NCBI GenBank assembly: GCA_949317995.1
Contig: OX439036.1
Coordinates: 4,643,207 to 4,707,206 of the forward strand
Direction: 5' to 3'
Source: Acholoe squamosa
Lineage: Eukaryota; Annelida; Polychaeta; Phyllodocida; Polynoidae
DNA length: 64,000 bases
The notes under the pieces are model-generated. The model saw only the letters and a program-made list of their open reading frames with translations. It made no database searches and had not been told where the DNA came from. Positions within the stretch are counted from its first letter, which is position 1. Each line of letters starts with the position of its first letter. Made by a program: the position numbers and the translations under genes. Positions 59,339 through 64,000 of the stretch are shown here, piece after piece.

Positions 59339-62300
59339 TTAGGTCACTGCAGTCCTCTGGGCAATTCGGGGGCTGCGGCGAACGTATCTCCCCTTCTCGG
59401 ATAGTTCTTTATCGGACCTGACAGTCTGAAGAGCTTTCTCTAGGTGCTTCTTAGCCTTAGAAACACCTTTCCTCTTCTTTCTGTCTTCACCTGCCGAGAC
59501 TTTTTTAACTCCCCCACGCTTAATCGGTGTTGGCGTGGGTGTCACTGATTCGGAACACTTTTTGGGTCTACCATGACCACGCTTCGCTGTAGTGTTCTTT
59601 ACCTGGTCTATTATGCGATTCTGATTCAGGATCCTTTCGGAACCTTCACCATACATTTCTGTGGAGGTCTCCCTCCCAGACCATCTCCTTAATCTAGCCA
59701 CATTTGACTTATAGAGTCGACCAAGGTCAGATTTAATAATTACGGTACAATCACTGATAATTTGTGTTATAGTAAAGGGACCGTCCCAATTAGACGCTAA
59801 TTTTATGTGTCTAAGTGGTTCATGTAATCTGAGGACTCTGTCTCCGGATTGGAATTTCCGATGTTTTAGATCGGTATCGTATCCTACTTTCTGCCATTTG
59901 GCACTTTTCTCCAAATCAATTCGGACAGACTCATATGCTTTTCTAAATCTGTCTCTTAAACATTCCACAAAAACTACATGGCAAGGTAGTTCAGGGTCCA
60001 TTCCTACGACTCCAAATACTAGGTCAGCAGGCATTATCAAATCCTCTCCGAATACTAAAAGGTTCGGAGAACAATTTGCACTTGAATGTACCGTACTATT
60101 ATAAGCATGTGTCACAAAATGACATTGCTCATCCCAGTCATCCATATGTTCATTAACGAGTGACTTTAGGACTTGGATGAGGGTTCTATTGAACCTTTCC
60201 ACCAATCCGTCGCTTTGTGGTCTATACGGATTGGTTCTAGTCTTGCAAATAGCCAAGTATTCGCACATACCCTGCCAGAGATTTGATTCGAACTCTCTGC
60301 CTTGGTCACTGTGTAACATTAATGGTACACCGAAGCTTAGTACCCAACCTTTTACAAAAGCTTCGGCACAAGTAATTGCTTTGTGGTCCGGTAGTGGAAA
60401 TACTTTAGTGTATTTCGTATAATAATCACACACTACCATCATACAGGTATTATCATTAGCGGTTGTATTAAATCCACTAATAATATCTACCCCGATTCTT
60501 GCGAATCTAACTCCGAAAAGTTCTTGGGATAGGGGAAGTTTGCCCATCCCGGGTCCGGGTTTGTTTTTACAACAATCCGGACAGGTGGTTACCCATCTTT
60601 GCAAGTCCCGTGTCATGCCAGGCCAATAGTATTTCTTGGAAAGTCGTGCTAGCGAGCGTTTCCTTCCGAAATGACCACTGGTCCGATGTCCATGACAGAA
60701 GTACATAATGTCATGTCTCATGGCATGTGGTATCACCACTTGCATGATTCTATCACCATTATTACATGGCTTCCAACGGTATAACACGCCTTTCCGGACT
60801 TCAAGCTCGGTCCATTGAGCAAGAAACCTTCTCATTTCTCGATTTTCCAGAGAGACCTCTGGTCTAACTGGACGTATACCCTTTGGTACTAATTGCAGTA
60901 GCTGCGCAGTTATCGAGTCAGCTTCCTGAAAATGTCGTATGTGATCCATAGACCAATCCAGTATACTGGCAACTAGGGGTACGAATGGTCTTCGAATCCC
61001 TGCTAACACTGCCCTATGAGCTCCACAATCAGTACAATCCGGATTATCACATTTCCGGATTGGTATTCGAGACAAAGCATCAGCATTTAAATGCTTAACT
61101 CCGGGTCTATGCTGAATCTGTTGATGTTCAAGCCCATACTCGGATAAATGGGCTAGCCATCGGCCTAACATGCCTTCAGCATCTCGGAAGTTCAGTAGCC
61201 ACCTTAAAGAGGAATGATCCGTACGCAAAGTAAAGTTCGTTCCCCATAGAAAATGTTTGAACTTCTTGGTATATACGACTACTGCTAACAACTCTCTTTT
61301 GGTTGTGCAGTAATTGCGCTGAGTCTTGCTCAGTGTGTTGCTGGCAAAGGCAATTGGTACTTCTCTCCCATTTTGGACTTGCGAGAGAGCTGCACCAATG
61401 CTATCATTACTAGCATCAGTATCCAGTATGAAATGATCCGTTTCATTCGGATATTGCAATACGGGAGTACTCGTGAACAGATCTTTTAGCTTTCGGAAAG
61501 CGGTTTCCTGTTCATGCGTCCAAGGAAATTTTTCCTTGGTACTTCCTGGAGTCCAGTTAGCTATTGCTTGTAATGGGTAACTGACTCTAGAATAATTCGG
61601 AATAAATTCCCTGTAATAGGAACAGAATCCTAAAAAGGACCTCACTTCTTTGGGTGTTTTAGGTCTATTCCAATTCGTAACTGATTCGATTTTTTCCGGA
61701 TCAGCCTTTATTCCTTCATCACTGATGATGCGGCCCAAATAATTTATGGACTTTCTAAACATGTGGCATTTCTTAGGTTTCAATTTGAGACCATTAGAGA
61801 TAATACGTTCTAGTACCATTTTCAGGTTATTAGAACACTCTTCGAATGTTTTTCCGAAGACAATGACATCGTCTAGATATACAAGACATCTTTTCCACAA
61901 TAAATCACTTAGAATTGTTTCCATCATTGCTTCAAATGTTGCAGGTGCATTGCACAATCCAAACGGCATTACATTATATTGGAATAATCCAATATGACTT
62001 GAAAATGCAGTTTTCTCCATATCTGAAGGGTTCATTCCCACTTGCCAGTAGCCTGATTGCAAGTCTAGGGTACAAAACCAACTGTTTCCCCCTAAGGAGT
62101 CAATGGTTTCATCTATTCTCGGTAATGGATACGAATTCTTTTTCGTTATTCCATTCAACTTCCTGTAGTCTATGCAGAAACGGATAGTACCGTCCTTTTT
62201 TGTTACCATACACACAGGACTACTCCATGGACTATTGGAAGGGACTATTACATCCTGTTCCAACATCTTGTTTATTTCTTCTTCAGCTACTCTCTTTTTC

Positions 62301-63424
62301 GCTAAAGGTAGCCGTCTATACGGTATCTTAAAGGGTTCCGCATCTCCAGTATCTATTTTATGTAATACCTTATTTGTCGTACCTAGTTTTTCACCAGGTT
62401 TGGCAAAGGCAGTATGATACTGACAGAGCATATCATAGAACTCTTTCCGGTGTTCCGGATCTTCTAATGAAGTTTCTTCATACAACTTAAGTAAGTCTTC
62501 CGAAATTTCATCATCTCCTGTTATCTTCTGTAAGTTTAGCTTACTATCCGTTACAGTTTCCGAAAGGGTCACGTTTCCAAAAACTTGTCCCTTTTTCAAG
62601 TAGATAGTAGTGTTTCCAGTATTGGAGACAGGTACTACCGACCAGGATGCATTCGCTACTATCGTGTCTACAGAATTTAATCCAATACCTGACAAAGTAA
62701 CTACATCCGGTTCTATCACTGCAGGTTTGTTACGCATTGCAGGATCACTTCTTACAAGCACATCACAGGCTACTCCCGGAGGGATTCGCACAGTGTGTGC
62801 CACACTAGCCATACTGCTCACTTGTCTCAGTGCACATCTAACCTTCACGGGGTACGGGTATCTCACACTCAACACTCCTGTTTGGGGTTCCAATACAGCA
62901 CCATACAGGGATGCGAAATCCAACCCGAGTATCCCCTCATCTGCTATATCCGCAACGGTGGCGCTCATGACATAGTCATGTATACCATCTAACTGTAGTC
63001 TCACACAAGTTCTACCATACGTTTGCAAGGTACTGCCGTCGGCCGTCTGAGCACTTCCTCCCGATTTGAGAGTATCATGTTCATCTGGTATAAGGTCGTA
63101 GAACCCCCTGGAGATACAAGAGTGGCTAGCTCCTGTATCCACAAGGAATTCGGCAGACCTTCCGTTAACAGTAAGGCAAACATACCACCGCCTTCCGTTT
63201 AGAACAGAGGGCATGTCCGTGACAATCGGAACGTCATTTTTCACACCAGGAGTCAATCCACATCCTTTCAAGAATTCCAGACAAGGATGACCCGGGGGCA
63301 GGTGGGCACCACAGACCTTGGCTAACGAATAGCCACCTGCCTCGTTACTGATATTGGGTTTCCCCTGTGCTCCCATAGCACCTGTTATATCAGCTTCCCT
63401 AACCTTCCGGGTGTCTACAACCAC
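59339..63424 (-). CDS. pol: Pol polyprotein (protease, reverse transcriptase, RNase H, integrase)
   Basis: 1361 residues are counted from a GTG at 63424, but the frame is open farther upstream to the gag stop, so the true product is a Gag-Pol fusion. Visible: aspartic protease DTGAS at 96-100; RT with the YLDD box at 516-519; RNase H with DTDAS near 668-672 and later E711 and D736; a small CX4CX2C cluster at 792-800; integrase HHCC zinc site (H913, H918, C948, C951) and catalytic D980, D1040 and E1076 (LHSDQGREF, DGLVERFNR). The C-terminus is basic (GRPKK and KKRKG). All key residues are present and no stop interrupts it, so it may be functional. It makes and inserts the element's DNA copy. 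Confidence 0.95.
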   Translation of the reverse strand: MVVDTRKVREADITGAMGAQGKPNISNEAGGYSLAKVCGAHLPPGHPCLEFLKGCGLTPGVKNDVPIVTDMPSVLNGRRWYVCLTVNGRSAEFLVDTGASHSCISRGFYDLIPDEHDTLKSGGSAQTADGSTLQTYGRTCVRLQLDGIHDYVMSATVADIADEGILGLDFASLYGAVLEPQTGVLSVRYPYPVKVRCALRQVSSMASVAHTVRIPPGVACDVLVRSDPAMRNKPAVIEPDVVTLSGIGLNSVDTIVANASWSVVPVSNTGNTTIYLKKGQVFGNVTLSETVTDSKLNLQKITGDDEISEDLLKLYEETSLEDPEHRKEFYDMLCQYHTAFAKPGEKLGTTNKVLHKIDTGDAEPFKIPYRRLPLAKKRVAEEEINKMLEQDVIVPSNSPWSSPVCMVTKKDGTIRFCIDYRKLNGITKKNSYPLPRIDETIDSLGGNSWFCTLDLQSGYWQVGMNPSDMEKTAFSSHIGLFQYNVMPFGLCNAPATFEAMMETILSDLLWKRCLVYLDDVIVFGKTFEECSNNLKMVLERIISNGLKLKPKKCHMFRKSINYLGRIISDEGIKADPEKIESVTNWNRPKTPKEVRSFLGFCSYYREFIPNYSRVSYPLQAIANWTPGSTKEKFPWTHEQETAFRKLKDLFTSTPVLQYPNETDHFILDTDASNDSIGAALSQVQNGREVPIAFASNTLSKTQRNYCTTKRELLAVVVYTKKFKHFLWGTNFTLRTDHSSLRWLLNFRDAEGMLGRWLAHLSEYGLEHQQIQHRPGVKHLNADALSRIPIRKCDNPDCTDCGAHRAVLAGIRRPFVPLVASILDWSMDHIRHFQEADSITAQLLQLVPKGIRPVRPEVSLENREMRRFLAQWTELEVRKGVLYRWKPCNNGDRIMQVVIPHAMRHDIMYFCHGHRTSGHFGRKRSLARLSKKYYWPGMTRDLQRWVTTCPDCCKNKPGPGMGKLPLSQELFGVRFARIGVDIISGFNTTANDNTCMMVVCDYYTKYTKVFPLPDHKAITCAEAFVKGWVLSFGVPLMLHSDQGREFESNLWQGMCEYLAICKTRTNPYRPQSDGLVERFNRTLIQVLKSLVNEHMDDWDEQCHFVTHAYNSTVHSSANCSPNLLVFGEDLIMPADLVFGVVGMDPELPCHVVFVECLRDRFRKAYESVRIDLEKSAKWQKVGYDTDLKHRKFQSGDRVLRLHEPLRHIKLASNWDGPFTITQIISDCTVIIKSDLGRLYKSNVARLRRWSGRETSTEMYGEGSERILNQNRIIDQVKNTTAKRGHGRPKKCSESVTPTPTPIKRGGVKKVSAGEDRKKRKGVSKAKKHLEKALQTVRSDKELSEKGRYVRRSPRIAQRTAVT

Positions 63425-63534
63425 CTCGGTGTTAGGCGATCTTGTTACTTCATGCGAACTATCATCACGGATGGTGATATCATGGCAAGATTTGTCACTG
63501 GGATCCCCTTCTTTGCCCCTCGGGAGACCCCTCC

Positions 63535-64000
63535 TTAGTTTTCCTCTGTACTTACTCCAGAGACACTCTCCTGTCTACGAGGGACAGGTTTCTCAGCCAT
63601 ACATTCTGGAGCATAATGCCCCAGTTTCTGGCATCTGAAACATCTCCTCTGAGATTTGTCAACTCTCGGTCTCTTTAGAGCTTCTGTTAATCCGGCTAAT
63701 AATGTTTCCATCATGTTAGTCGGAGCAACAGTGGCTGCTACAGTTGGGTTCGCCGTAGAGGCTACACTGCCAGGTTGAGTTGATCCGGAAGCTGTTTTAC
63801 CAGCAACAGATCCTCCTCTCCCTCTCGAATGTACTTTCCTATACCGCTTTTGTCGGTAATACTTTCCAGCTACATGCACTGAACCAATATAATCTCCGTT
63901 TTCATCGGAAACATATTCATCTTTATCATCAACTTCATTCGATTCAACCGGAGCTAATTGGGAAGTATCGTATACCGGAGCAGGTGTACCTCCGTATTGG
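63535..64000 (-). CDS. gag: Gag, C-terminal part (cut by window edge)
   Basis: The frame is open from the right edge. It has an acidic linker, an RG-rich stretch (HSRGRGG), a short helix-forming region (MMETLLAGLTEALKR) and one CCHC zinc knuckle, CFRCQKLGHYAPEC, which binds genomic RNA in capsid assembly. It ends at a TAA at 63535. At that point the pol frame is open in the -1 phase, so Pol is probably expressed by -1 frameshifting just before the stop. The capsid part of Gag is outside the window. Confidence 0.85.
   Translation of the reverse strand, partial: QYGGTPAPVYDTSQLAPVESNEVDDKDEYVSDENGDYIGSVHVAGKYYRQKRYRKVHSRGRGGSVAGKTASGSTQPGSVASTANPTVAATVAPTNMMETLLAGLTEALKRPRVDKSQRRCFRCQKLGHYAPECMAEKPVPRRQESVSGVSTEEN

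Larger units (their letters stand above)
53984..64000 (-). mobile_element. Ty3/gypsy LTR retrotransposon (3' part, runs off the right edge)
   Basis: Order on the minus strand: gag end, pol, a third ORF, a long non-coding region, a polypurine tract and the 3' LTR. PR-RT-RH-IN order in pol is the Ty3/gypsy arrangement. All three reading frames in the window are long and intact, which suggests a young copy. The 5' LTR and primer binding site are outside the window. Confidence 0.95.

Noticed and set aside
62610-62975. Plus-strand 121-codon frame
   Set aside because: Antisense to pol, which carries all expected catalytic motifs.

Overview
The window is eukaryotic, almost certainly from an animal and most likely a marine invertebrate. 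The evidence is spliced genes with GT-AG introns, a Ty3/gypsy retrotransposon, many foldback/MITE-type elements and long gene-poor A+T-rich DNA. I cannot name the species. No ordinary single-copy host gene is recognisable. Nearly everything that can be interpreted is mobile DNA or old tandem segmental duplication.

Layout. (1) About 1-54 kb is a decayed array of related blocks. Stretches at 3.4-6.6 kb, 19.8-25.5 kb, 28.3-35.9 kb, 40.8-46 kb and 52.6-53.9 kb align with each other in order (period about 10-12 kb for the two best copies). Small non-autonomous transposons and minisatellites are scattered through it. (2) Interrupting the first copy is a 13.1-kb unit (6637-19775). It is bounded by near-perfect 24-bp inverted repeats flanked by TA, and the offset between the two paralogous copies jumps by about 13 kb across it. 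It holds a DDE-like transposase-type gene with a frameshift (minus, 8403-10705), a six-exon gene for a 345-residue basic Pro/Ala/Ser-rich protein (minus, 11402-14137) and a similar two-exon gene (plus, 17304-17989). It also holds two different arrays of a short dispersed motif: one at 6.8-14.9 kb with core TATACGTCGGGTGACGCG, and one at 15.7-19.5 kb with core TTCAGCGTTGGTCAC. This is the best candidate for an undescribed system: large DNA transposons, possibly two fused or nested, each with a motif array around a basic-protein gene. (3) From 53984 to the right edge is a Ty3/gypsy element on the minus strand. It has a 377-bp 3' LTR (53984-54360), a long non-coding 3' region, an unusual 988-residue third ORF (55881-58847) carrying two zinc-finger-like motifs, a full pol (protease, RT, RNase H, integrase; 59339-63424 and upstream) and the end of gag with one zinc knuckle (63535-64000). 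The 5' part lies outside the window.

How the genes may work together. In the 13-kb unit, the basic proteins could bind the dispersed motifs while the DDE-like protein supplies strand transfer; this is inference from layout only. In the gypsy element, Gag and Pol appear to be joined by a -1 frameshift. The 988-residue ORF sits where env or an accessory gene would be, but looks like a soluble nucleic-acid-binding or coiled-coil protein rather than an envelope.
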